5,435 bases of DNA from Bacteroidales bacterium (GTDB lineage: Bacteria > Bacteroidota > Bacteroidia > Bacteroidales > DTU049), in NCBI GenBank assembly GCA_030017935.1, contig JASEGF010000005.1:11872-17306 (forward strand), written 5' to 3'. The notes under the pieces are model-generated. The model had not been told where the DNA came from and ran no database searches. It was given only the letters and a program-made list of their open reading frames with translations. Position numbers and translations under genes: made by a program. This document shows positions 1 through 5,435 of the stretch, piece by piece (positions within the stretch are counted from its first letter, which is position 1; the number at the start of each line of letters is the position of its first letter).

Positions 1-646
1 CAAGTCTGTTATATGATCTAGAGATTAACTTGATTTCTGCAATTGAATATTTTAAATAGTTATTAAAATAATTATTTTTATAGTTAGAAAATTTTGTAAG
101 TAATAATGCATTTAAACTATCAATTTTAATTTTTGGAATTTTATTTATTAAACCACCTGTAGGTTCTATTTGAGCTTTAATATTACGAGCATAAAAATCA
201 TTAAGTATAATATTTAATTGTGGAATTTTATAATTCAAATCATTAGTATCTATATTTGATATAGTAAAATTAATATTTAATCGAGTTAAAAAAGATGTGT
301 AGGTGTCATATTTCTCGAAATCTAAAGTATCAAACATTAAATTATATGTTTTATTATATTCTAAATATAAATCATTGCTACGGATGTCATTAACTTTGAA
401 ATATGAATAATAAATTTTGTCTTTTGGTAATTTTAAAATAATTGAAAAATTACCATTATGGTCAATTGGAGCTTTGGCAATTAGTGTATCAGAGAACGTA
501 ATAAAATCTTGTACGATATATAACCTTATCTCTCGCCCTTCAGCACTAGTGAAGTTGCCATTTATGGTTGTATATTGGCCAAAAACTATAGTATTGACAG
601 TCAATGCTATTAAAATGTTCAGTAGTTTTATTGAGTTTTTAATCAT
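1..646 (-). CDS. Exported protein, TlpA/DUF4369-like N-terminal region (partial)
   Basis: This is an uninterrupted minus-strand reading frame from an ATG at 644-646 to the left edge. It gives 215 residues with no stop, so the C-terminus lies outside the window. Residues 1-23 look like a type I signal peptide: Lys at 3 and 7, a hydrophobic stretch at 8-22, then VFG-Q. There is no lipobox Cys, so export to the periplasm is likely. After it comes a beta-rich part (about 26-108) with the pattern of small N-terminal domains on Bacteroidota TlpA-like thiol-disulfide proteins: INGNF, then IRLY, FSDTL, ID.NGNFS and LYLEYNKTYNLMFD. A helical part follows (about 115-210, including DTNDLNYKI and YFNNYLKYSIAEI). 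From memory, this arrangement precedes a thioredoxin-fold domain in flavobacterial proteins. No CXXC is visible here, so the redox role is inference. It starts 75 bp downstream of coaD with no promoter-like element seen in the gap, so co-transcription is likely. No Shine-Dalgarno sequence is visible. Confidence 0.75.
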   Translation of the reverse strand, partial: MIKNSIKLLNILIALTVNTIVFGQYTTINGNFTSAEGREIRLYIVQDFITFSDTLIAKAPIDHNGNFSIILKLPKDKIYYSYFKVNDIRSNDLYLEYNKTYNLMFDTLDFEKYDTYTSFLTRLNINFTISNIDTNDLNYKIPQLNIILNDFYARNIKAQIEPTGGLINKIPKIKIDSLNALLLTKFSNYKNNYFNNYLKYSIAEIKLISRSYNRL

Positions 647-721
647 TTGCTATTAAATTTATATATCATAAAAACTTATATCATTTGTATTTTGTTTTTT
701 ATAAAAAATTAACGGATAAGC

Positions 722-1216
722 TCAATAAATATTTTTATATGTAAGTAAAATATCATCTATAATTTCGGCAGGAACAAAATTGCTAATATCACCATTATAA
801 CTAATAATTTCACGTACAATAGATGAATTTAAAGAGGTATATGTAGGATGTGTTAAAAGGAATATTGTTTCTATTTTATGATTTAATTGTTTATTAATCT
901 GAGCTATCTGACGTTCGAATTCGAAATCTGCAGATGTACGTAAGCCTCTTAAGATAAAATTGATATTATGTTTATTGCAAAAATCTATTGTTAAACCATC
1001 AAATTTAGCAACCTCAATAGAAGGACAATTTTTAAAAACAATTTGCAGCCATTCTAATCTTTTTTCAATAGGAAACATGTATTTTTTTTCGATATTATCG
1101 CCAATTGCTACATATATTTTATCGAAAAGTGGAATAGCTCTACATATTACATCTTTGTGCCCTAGCGTAATAGGATCGAATGATCCTGGGAAAACAGCAC
1201 AATTCTCTTTTTTCAT
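722..1216 (-). CDS. coaD: Phosphopantetheine adenylyltransferase (PPAT)
   Basis: This cytoplasmic enzyme transfers AMP from ATP to 4'-phosphopantetheine, giving dephospho-CoA and pyrophosphate, the penultimate step of coenzyme A synthesis. The 164 residues match the usual CoaD length (E. coli 159). The nucleotidyltransferase signature is complete: PGSFDPITLGH at residues 10-20 (Ser12 and His20 at the positions of E. coli Thr10 and His18), Lys44/Lys45 for phosphate contacts, the RGLR motif at 90-93, FEFERQIAQIN at 98-108 (as in bacterial CoaD FEYEMQLAHMN), and the C-terminal SSIVREI at 131-137 for ATP binding. The ATG at 1216 places the first strand (CAVFPGSF) five residues in, as in homologues, so the start is secure. 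It diverges from the acyltransferase gene across 145 bp and leads a probable two-gene unit with the exported protein downstream. Nothing in the enzyme looks altered. Confidence 0.97.
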   Translation of the reverse strand: MKKENCAVFPGSFDPITLGHKDVICRAIPLFDKIYVAIGDNIEKKYMFPIEKRLEWLQIVFKNCPSIEVAKFDGLTIDFCNKHNINFILRGLRTSADFEFERQIAQINKQLNHKIETIFLLTHPTYTSLNSSIVREIISYNGDISNFVPAEIIDDILLTYKNIY

Positions 1217-1233
1217 ATTTTTAAAAATTTAAA

Positions 1234-1241
1234 CAAAATTA
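1234..1241 (-). promoter_or_regulatory. Candidate -7 element for coaD
   Basis: Read on the minus strand this is TAATTTTG, an exact match to the Bacteroidota -7 consensus TAnnTTTG. It ends 17 bases before the coaD ATG, which would give a leader of roughly 10 nt. I found no TTG at the expected 17-23 base spacing upstream. In DNA this AT-rich a chance match is quite possible, so this is only a candidate. Confidence 0.25.
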
Positions 1242-1342
1242 ATTAAACTTTATTACATAGATTTTGAGATAAAGGAAATGATTTAACAAAATATGATTGT
1301 ATATTGGAGATTAGAATATAAATTATTGATTGAATAATTTTT

Positions 1343-1350
1343 TATTTTTG
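1343..1350 (+). promoter_or_regulatory. Candidate -7 element for the acyltransferase gene
   Basis: TATTTTTG fits the Bacteroidota -7 consensus TAnnTTTG and lies 11 bases before the ATG at 1362. The nearest upstream TTG (1326-1328) leaves only a 14-base spacer, shorter than the usual 17-23, and the implied leader would be only a few bases. This is a weak candidate; the true promoter may lie elsewhere in 1217-1361. Confidence 0.22.
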
Positions 1351-1361
1351 CAAAAAAATTA

Positions 1362-2231
1362 ATGATAATATCATTTTTTGCTAGGATCCTGCAGCTATTG
1401 ATTGGTCATACACCTCATTCATTACTTTTCATATGGGATTATTTTATCTTTTTCAATGCATATTATATACTTAGATATAGGATAAACATAGTTCGCAAAA
1501 ATTTACATTTAGCATTTCCTGATAAAGCCCCTAATTTTTATAAAAAAACAGAAAAAGAATTTTATCATAGTTTCGCTAGAATGATGATAGATATTGCTAT
1601 TAATGGTGCTGTAAATAAAAAAGAAAGGTTAAAATATTTACAATTTGAAAATATCCAAAATATTAAAGATTATCTAGACAAAGGACAAAATGTAATGATA
1701 GTTTTAGGACATTTAAATTCTTGGACTACACAGATAATTTTATCTGAAATTTTAGAAGCGCCAGTATATTTTGTATACAAACCATTATCCAATAAAAATA
1801 TAGATAAATGGGTAAGGCTTTGTCCTAGCGCTCCAAATACTATTTTTATAGATAATCAATCTACTGCTAAAACTATGTTTAAAGTGTCTAAAGAAAATAT
1901 TCCTTCAGTTTTTATAATTATTTCAGATCAATCACCAGCTGCTAATTCAGGAATACACTGGGCTAATTTTTTTAATATTAACACACCATTCTATAGAGGA
2001 ACAGAAGTTTTATCAACTAAATTTGAACTACCTGTTTTTTTTGCAGAAATCATAACTAAAAAACCTTTTGAATATTACACTAAATATCAATTAATATATG
2101 ATGGAAAAGAAAAGATAAATGATGGAGAGCTAACACATAGATTTGCAAAAATTTTAGAAGAAGCCATTAAAAGACACCCAGCAGATTACCTCTGGTCGCA
2201 TAAAAGATGGAAAAAAGTAATAAAATATTGA
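1362..2231 (+). CDS. LpxL/HtrB-like lysophospholipid acyltransferase, altered active site
   Basis: This is a 289-residue member of the LPLAT family (lipid A biosynthesis acyltransferase, LpxL/HtrB type). Relatives add an acyl chain to a lipid A precursor or other envelope lipid at the inner face of the cytoplasmic membrane. A hydrophobic N-terminal segment (about 2-37) can anchor it and is followed by the family's YR..IVRKNL..AFP block (39-53). The conserved SDQSP (188-192), WANFF..NTPFYRGTE (200-215), LPVFFAEI (223-230) and C-terminal P.DYLWSHKRWK (273-284) are all present. The catalytic motif, normally GHxGNWE with His and Glu as the HX4(D/E) pair, reads GHLNSWT at 116-122: His117 is kept but Thr122 replaces the acidic residue. 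The protein may therefore be inactive, use another residue or have a changed role. The frame is otherwise intact and full length. It is divergent from coaD, ends one base from the convergent GT-C gene and appears to be transcribed alone. The substrate cannot be told from the sequence. Confidence 0.88.
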   Translation: MIISFFARILQLLIGHTPHSLLFIWDYFIFFNAYYILRYRINIVRKNLHLAFPDKAPNFYKKTEKEFYHSFARMMIDIAINGAVNKKERLKYLQFENIQNIKDYLDKGQNVMIVLGHLNSWTTQIILSEILEAPVYFVYKPLSNKNIDKWVRLCPSAPNTIFIDNQSTAKTMFKVSKENIPSVFIIISDQSPAANSGIHWANFFNINTPFYRGTEVLSTKFELPVFFAEIITKKPFEYYTKYQLIYDGKEKINDGELTHRFAKILEEAIKRHPADYLWSHKRWKKVIKY

Positions 2232-2237
2232 TTTATT
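2219..2237. terminator. Weak AT-only hairpin between convergent genes
   Basis: AATAAA and TTTATT form a perfect 6-bp inverted repeat with a 7-base loop, straddling the two stop codons of the convergent genes. On the minus strand it is followed a few bases on by six T residues. The stem has no G:C pair and would be weak, so it may be a bidirectional terminator or simply chance in AT-rich DNA. No better terminator was seen at this junction. Confidence 0.18.
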
Positions 2238-3624
2238 CTTCTTCTCCCCGCAGAGCTTTGTCATAGTCTGGAGCATCAAGCATTTCCCAATATCCAGGTT
2301 TAGTTTTTACTTCGAAAAAATTGTACCAAAATGCTTCCTTTGTCATACTATCATAATGGATAGATTTATATCTATATTTCACTGTCATAAAAACACTATA
2401 AGAAATCATCAATGTCAATAATAATGAAAAACAAATTTTTAATAATTTACTTCTTTTTTCATAAATATATCTCATAAAACTGCCCATTGGAATAGCTAAA
2501 AAAGCGTGAGAATCTATCAATGCTCTGTAGCCAAAACTTCCTCCCCACCACCAGCACCACCAAGAAAAAATTATCCACATATTAATAAAAGTAAAAATGA
2601 CTATTGCCATCAACCCTTCCTTTTCTTTATATTTTGACATCAATGGTAACCCTATCAAGGACAAAATCATTATAGGAGAATATACAAGCCACCCTTTGCG
2701 ATAGCTAAATAAACTTTTAAAAAATTTAGGTTTTGTGAAAAAAAATCCTTCTTCTCCATAACTATAGTAAAATATCTGACCAGTTTGCTGATACCAATAA
2801 AAAAATTGTGGTATCCAAATTACAATGAAGCATAACATCATTATTATTACTTTTTGATATTCTCGCAGAAATAATAAAGCCCTTTCTTTCAATCCATTAA
2901 AAGATGTCACTCCCCACAATGCAAAAATTATTAAAACAATAATATTGGTCGGCCTGATCAAGGTAATTAATCCAGACAAAAGTCCAATTAAAACAGTAAA
3001 TTTCCAATTTCTATCATCATGCCACCGCATAGTAGCCCACAAAAAAATAGAAAATAACACAAAACTATAACTATGCGACATAGTGCTTTCATATACAACA
3101 TAATAATATAAATTAGTACCTAAAACTATAGCTAAAATAACTAAAGCAGTTATGTATTTATTAAAATATCGCAATAATACTTTTCTCAAAAATAAAAGCC
3201 CTATTAAAAAATAAATTAAAGTGCCAAACTGTAAACAAATCTTGTATGGTTCAGAGAAACCACCTGCATCGTAATTAGTATTCATAGCTATTAAATGTCC
3301 AATAAAGAACCAAGGAGCATATAAATAGCTCAATCCCATACTGGTTTTAATCACGTAATTACCATTAGGTGCTGTAGAAGGCCAAAATACAAACTCATGT
3401 TCACCAGAATAGTTATCAATAAATTTTAAACTCAAATCTTTATAAATAAAAGTAGCAGGTAGATAAGCATAGTACGAAACCACATCCCAGTAAAGTAGTT
3501 CTTTTTCTTTCCACAATTTCACATTGAGCATATTTATGCACATCAATGTAATTATAAAAAAAATTACAATTTTATCAATGGGAAAATCAAATCTATTTAT
3601 TTTGAAACCTTTAACACTCATCAT
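2233..3624 (-). CDS. Multi-pass membrane glycosyltransferase-like protein (GT-C/PMT type)
   Basis: This 463-residue protein has about 10-12 predicted membrane segments (for example near 17-34, 98-113, 131-148, 157-177, 183-198, 208-240, 258-276, 312-329, 338-355, 368-384 and 395-413), the layout of GT-C glycosyltransferases of the PMT/GT39 kind. These move a sugar from a polyprenyl-phosphate carrier to an acceptor outside the cytoplasmic membrane. Asp47 (YWDVVSYYAYLPA, 46-58) sits in the first loop after the first membrane segment, where GT-C enzymes keep a catalytic acid; that role is inferred. A strongly conserved-looking block, SWWCWWWGGSFGYR (354-367), and a soluble tail with YDSMTKEAFW (424-433) and a PDY.KAL.G ending are, from memory, typical of Bacteroidota members. 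The start ATG overlaps the stop of the GT2 gene by ATGA, implying translational coupling; a second ATG follows immediately. The acceptor is unknown. An alternative is an uncharacterised membrane protein without transferase activity. Confidence 0.8.
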   Translation of the reverse strand: MMSVKGFKINRFDFPIDKIVIFFIITLMCINMLNVKLWKEKELLYWDVVSYYAYLPATFIYKDLSLKFIDNYSGEHEFVFWPSTAPNGNYVIKTSMGLSYLYAPWFFIGHLIAMNTNYDAGGFSEPYKICLQFGTLIYFLIGLLFLRKVLLRYFNKYITALVILAIVLGTNLYYYVVYESTMSHSYSFVLFSIFLWATMRWHDDRNWKFTVLIGLLSGLITLIRPTNIIVLIIFALWGVTSFNGLKERALLFLREYQKVIIMMLCFIVIWIPQFFYWYQQTGQIFYYSYGEEGFFFTKPKFFKSLFSYRKGWLVYSPIMILSLIGLPLMSKYKEKEGLMAIVIFTFINMWIIFSWWCWWWGGSFGYRALIDSHAFLAIPMGSFMRYIYEKRSKLLKICFSLLLTLMISYSVFMTVKYRYKSIHYDSMTKEAFWYNFFEVKTKPGYWEMLDAPDYDKALRGEEE

Positions 3625-4337
3625 TTGAATCTAAACAGTCCATATTTCAAAATTACCCATAATATACCAAAGGCGTGTCTATTTTTTAATTTTTTGCCCG
3701 TATTTATAGTCCGAGGAATGTATTGCACTGGAACTTCAGCAACTTTAGTAGGATTTATACGCATAGTTTTTATTATGAGTTCAGCTTCAAAACCAAAACC
3801 GTTTTCTTTTAAACTTATTTTGTCAAGCAAATTTTTTTTGAAAAGCTTATATCCACAAGCTACATCAGAAATTTTTACATTTATTAGAAAAGAAGTTAGC
3901 AACGTAAATAATCTATTTCCCATATATCTACTAAAAGATGGTAAGGGACGCACTATACCAGGTAAATATCTACTACCATTCACAAAATCTATATTTAATT
4001 CATATAGTGCATTTAACATTTTAGGAATATCATTAGGATCTAATTCTAAATCTGCATCTTGAATTAAAATCAAATCACCATTAGCTGCTTTAATTCCTTG
4101 TCTAACGACATACCCTTTGCCTTTATTTACAGGATTTGATAATAATTTAATTTGAAAATTATTATTTTTAATAAATTCAGAAACTACATTATGAGAAGTG
4201 TCAGTACTGCAGTCATCAACGATGATTATTTCTACAGAATTAATAAATGATGGGAAAGATAAAGAAATTAATTTATCTAGAAGTATAGCAATAGTATTTT
4301 CTTCGTTAAAAAGAGGAATGATAATAGAGATGTTCAT
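3621..4337 (-). CDS. GT2 glycosyltransferase, DPM1/GtrB-like (polyprenyl-phosphate sugar synthase)
   Basis: This is a GT-A fold, family 2 glycosyltransferase of the dolichyl-phosphate mannose synthase (DPM1) group. Such enzymes move a sugar from UDP- or GDP-sugar onto polyprenyl phosphate at the cytoplasmic face of the membrane. I use the ATG at 4337 (238 residues) because the family starts right at the first strand, MNISIIIPLFNEE. An in-frame ATG at 4370 would add 11 poorly conserved residues. In this numbering the motifs are VDDCSTD (40-46) for nucleotide binding, GKGYVVRQGI (73-82), the metal-binding DAD (94-96), NGSRYLPG (120-127), SDVACGYKLF (157-166) and FGFEAEL (181-187). It lacks the C-terminal membrane helices of GtrB, so it is closer to single-domain DPM1-like enzymes, with only a hydrophobic C-terminal stretch (about 223-236). 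Its stop overlaps the ATG of the GT-C gene, which suggests it makes that protein's donor. The sugar cannot be read from the sequence. Confidence 0.92.
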   Translation of the reverse strand: MNISIIIPLFNEENTIAILLDKLISLSFPSFINSVEIIIVDDCSTDTSHNVVSEFIKNNNFQIKLLSNPVNKGKGYVVRQGIKAANGDLILIQDADLELDPNDIPKMLNALYELNIDFVNGSRYLPGIVRPLPSFSRYMGNRLFTLLTSFLINVKISDVACGYKLFKKNLLDKISLKENGFGFEAELIIKTMRINPTKVAEVPVQYIPRTINTGKKLKNRHAFGILWVILKYGLFRFK

Positions 4338-4472
4338 AAAAAAATATTTTAAGAAAGAAAATTTTTTCAAAAATATGAAAAAATATTTATAAAAAAATGG
4401 GATAGAGGAGAAGTAAAAGGATATACTCGTCTACGTCTTCGATTATTTGTTTCATAATTCTAATATTTTTTT

Positions 4473-4505
4473 CAAATATATAAAAAATTTTAATTATTTA
4501 TCCAA
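4473..4505 (-). promoter_or_regulatory. Candidate Bacteroidota-type promoter for the GT2/GT-C pair
   Basis: On the minus strand a TTG (4505-4503) is followed after 22 bases by TATATTTG (4480-4473), matching the Bacteroidota pattern TTG-N17-23-TAnnTTTG. Transcription would start near 4466, leaving a leader of about 130 nt before the GT2 ATG at 4337. This is the best-formed promoter in the window and sits in the 218-bp gap separating the GT2/GT-C pair from the upstream membrane gene. The region is very AT-rich, so chance agreement is not excluded. Confidence 0.42.
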
Positions 4506-4555
4506 TATAATTTTATAAAGAACTTTCTACTTTTTCTTATAACTTATTTTAAATT

Positions 4556-5435
4556 TTAAAATCTTACTGTTAATTTAAAATTATCTAATAGTATTGTTGA
4601 GCTATCATTCAATACATATACAACTAATACAAAATAATTAGGAAATTTGGGTAAGCCCACTTCTATATTAGCATCTATCCATTTATTTGAAATAGGTTCT
4701 AATTTTTTAGATGTGTAATACACTACTGAATCCATCTCTTCTACTTGTATAACTAAATATGCATCAAGTTTATTTAAATCACTATTAGGGAAAAAATATT
4801 TTATACTGAAATCTACATTACTTGAGTCTTTTACCGTTATGCTGCCAAAATTTCTTCTATAAGTGAAACTATATTGATCATTTGGATTAAGTTTGCAAAC
4901 TTGTTGACCAGAATATGCTGTATCACTTTTAGTAATTAAATTAGTATTAAAGATAAAAGGGTAGTATAGTGTATTATTAAAATACTCAAAATCAGTAGAA
5001 TATTCATATTTATGAAATTTAATTAAAGGGAATTTACTCCTGTTTACAATCAATTTATATTCATTCCAATCCCACGTATCACTTACAAAAGAGCATCCTG
5101 CATAATGTAAATTTAAGCTAAAACTAAATAAAGTAAAAAATAATAAAATTAATGATAAAATTATGCTAATTATTGGTTTTCTGAATTCTATAATTTTATC
5201 TACAAAAACAGCTATACAAATGCTAAATATGGGTGTTAGCTCTACAAAAGGTCTTTTACCTAGACTACATCCATAACTCCATGACCACCATGATGCGAAT
5301 ATGTATGAAGATATTAAAAATATGCTTAATATCAATAACCCATTCTGTTCCTTTTTTATTGACATTATTATGGCATAAATAAAAATAATAATGTAAAGTG
5401 GAGTATAAATAAATGCTCCATTATCTGGTGAAAAG
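4556..5435 (-). CDS. GT-C-like membrane protein with C-terminal beta-rich domain (partial, N-terminus missing)
   Basis: The frame is open from the right edge to a TAA at 4556-4558: 292 residues of C-terminal sequence. The Met codon at 5363-5365 is internal, because the codons before it continue the family's FSPDNGAFIYTPL block, the counterpart of LFSYRKGWLVYSP in the other membrane protein here. SWWSWSYGCSLGKR (5252-5293) likewise aligns with that protein's SWWCWWWGGSFGYR, so this is the end of a second, divergent GT-C-like protein. Membrane segments are seen at about residues 9-23, 33-48, 64-79 and 85-105. The last approximately 130 residues (4559-4957) are soluble: they start near NLITKSDTAYSGQQVCKL and run through alternating strands to STILLDNFKLTVRF. 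The pattern (an aySG.. start and an aromatic-rich middle, W near the end of a strand, a ..LDNF.. last strand) resembles carbohydrate-binding jelly-roll modules, here probably on the periplasmic side. Activity and ligand are unknown. No clear terminator follows the stop. Confidence 0.82.
   Translation of the reverse strand, partial: FSPDNGAFIYTPLYIIIFIYAIIMSIKKEQNGLLILSIFLISSYIFASWWSWSYGCSLGKRPFVELTPIFSICIAVFVDKIIEFRKPIISIILSLILLFFTLFSFSLNLHYAGCSFVSDTWDWNEYKLIVNRSKFPLIKFHKYEYSTDFEYFNNTLYYPFIFNTNLITKSDTAYSGQQVCKLNPNDQYSFTYRRNFGSITVKDSSNVDFSIKYFFPNSDLNKLDAYLVIQVEEMDSVVYYTSKKLEPISNKWIDANIEVGLPKFPNYFVLVVYVLNDSSTILLDNFKLTVRF

Noticed and set aside
417..656. Plus-strand ORF of 79 residues
   Set aside because: It is antisense to the exported-protein frame, which has a signal peptide and family-like motifs. 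The plus frame has no recognisable feature.
960..1232. Plus-strand ORF of 90 residues
   Set aside because: It is antisense to coaD, whose complete motif set leaves no doubt about the coding strand.
1217..1361. Possible small gene or RNA in the divergent gap
   Set aside because: Only AT-rich sequence with promoter-like elements was seen; there is no usable ORF, tRNA-like fold or clear hairpin.
3625..4062. Plus-strand ORF of 145 residues
   Set aside because: It is a shadow of the GT2 gene, whose DAD, VDDCSTD and other motifs show the coding strand.
4338..4370. Upstream ATG adding 11 residues to the GT2 protein
   Set aside because: The added residues are Lys/Phe-rich, and family members begin at the first beta strand, which the ATG at 4337 gives exactly.
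4198..4392. Plus-strand ORF of 64 residues
   Set aside because: It is mostly antisense to the N-terminal part of the GT2 gene, with a low-complexity Lys/Phe end.
4353..4457. Plus-strand open stretch ending in WDRGEVKGYTRLRLRLFVS
   Set aside because: It has no start codon after the preceding stop, is about 34 codons long and overlaps the GT2 start region. It is noted only as part of the compositional island.
5363..5365. Met codon as the start of the right-hand membrane gene
   Set aside because: The frame stays open to the window edge, and the upstream residues FSPDNGAFIYTPL match a conserved family block, so this Met is internal.
1..5435. CRISPR arrays, tRNA/rRNA genes, insertion sequences, phage or defence genes
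   Set aside because: Scanning both strands by eye found no spaced direct repeats, no terminal inverted repeats with a transposase, no RNA-gene signatures and no proteins of these kinds.

Overview
The window is AT-rich DNA (by eye under about 30 % G+C) from a bacterium that looks like a member of the Bacteroidota. The evidence for that is: no recognisable Shine-Dalgarno sequences before the genes; several TAnnTTTG-type -7 elements at plausible distances from starts; and the protein families, namely a TlpA-type secreted protein beside coaD, a Bacteroidota-style LpxL/HtrB-like acyltransferase, and multi-pass GT-C proteins carrying a WW..GGS.G.R motif. No genus can be named from the sequence alone.

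Layout. (1) Positions 1-1216, minus strand: coaD, the penultimate step of coenzyme A synthesis, followed 75 bp downstream by an exported protein that runs off the left edge. (2) Positions 1217-1361: a short divergent intergenic region with candidate promoters facing both ways. (3) Positions 1362-2231, plus strand: a single lysophospholipid/lipid A acyltransferase-like gene whose HX4(D/E) motif reads H-L-N-S-W-T, so the usual acidic catalytic residue is absent. It ends tail to tail with the next gene, one base apart. (4) Positions 2233-4337, minus strand: a GT2 glycosyltransferase of the DPM1/GtrB type, overlapping by ATGA a multi-pass GT-C-like membrane protein. A good Bacteroidota-type promoter candidate lies upstream at 4473-4505. 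(5) Positions 4556-5435, minus strand: the C-terminal part of a second GT-C-like membrane protein, distantly related to the first, with an added beta-rich domain of about 130 residues. It runs off the right edge.

How the genes fit together. Three of the six genes suggest cell-envelope glycan work. The GT2 enzyme would load a sugar onto a polyprenyl phosphate at the cytoplasmic face, and the GT-C protein(s) would use such a donor on the periplasmic side. The acyltransferase fits lipid A or another envelope lipid. coaD is housekeeping. No mobile element, CRISPR array, tRNA, rRNA, integrase or phage gene was seen, and nothing clearly amounts to an undescribed system. The most unusual points are the altered catalytic motif of the acyltransferase, the coupled GT2/GT-C pair next to a second GT-C relative with a different C-terminus, and a small compositional island in the GT2 leader.
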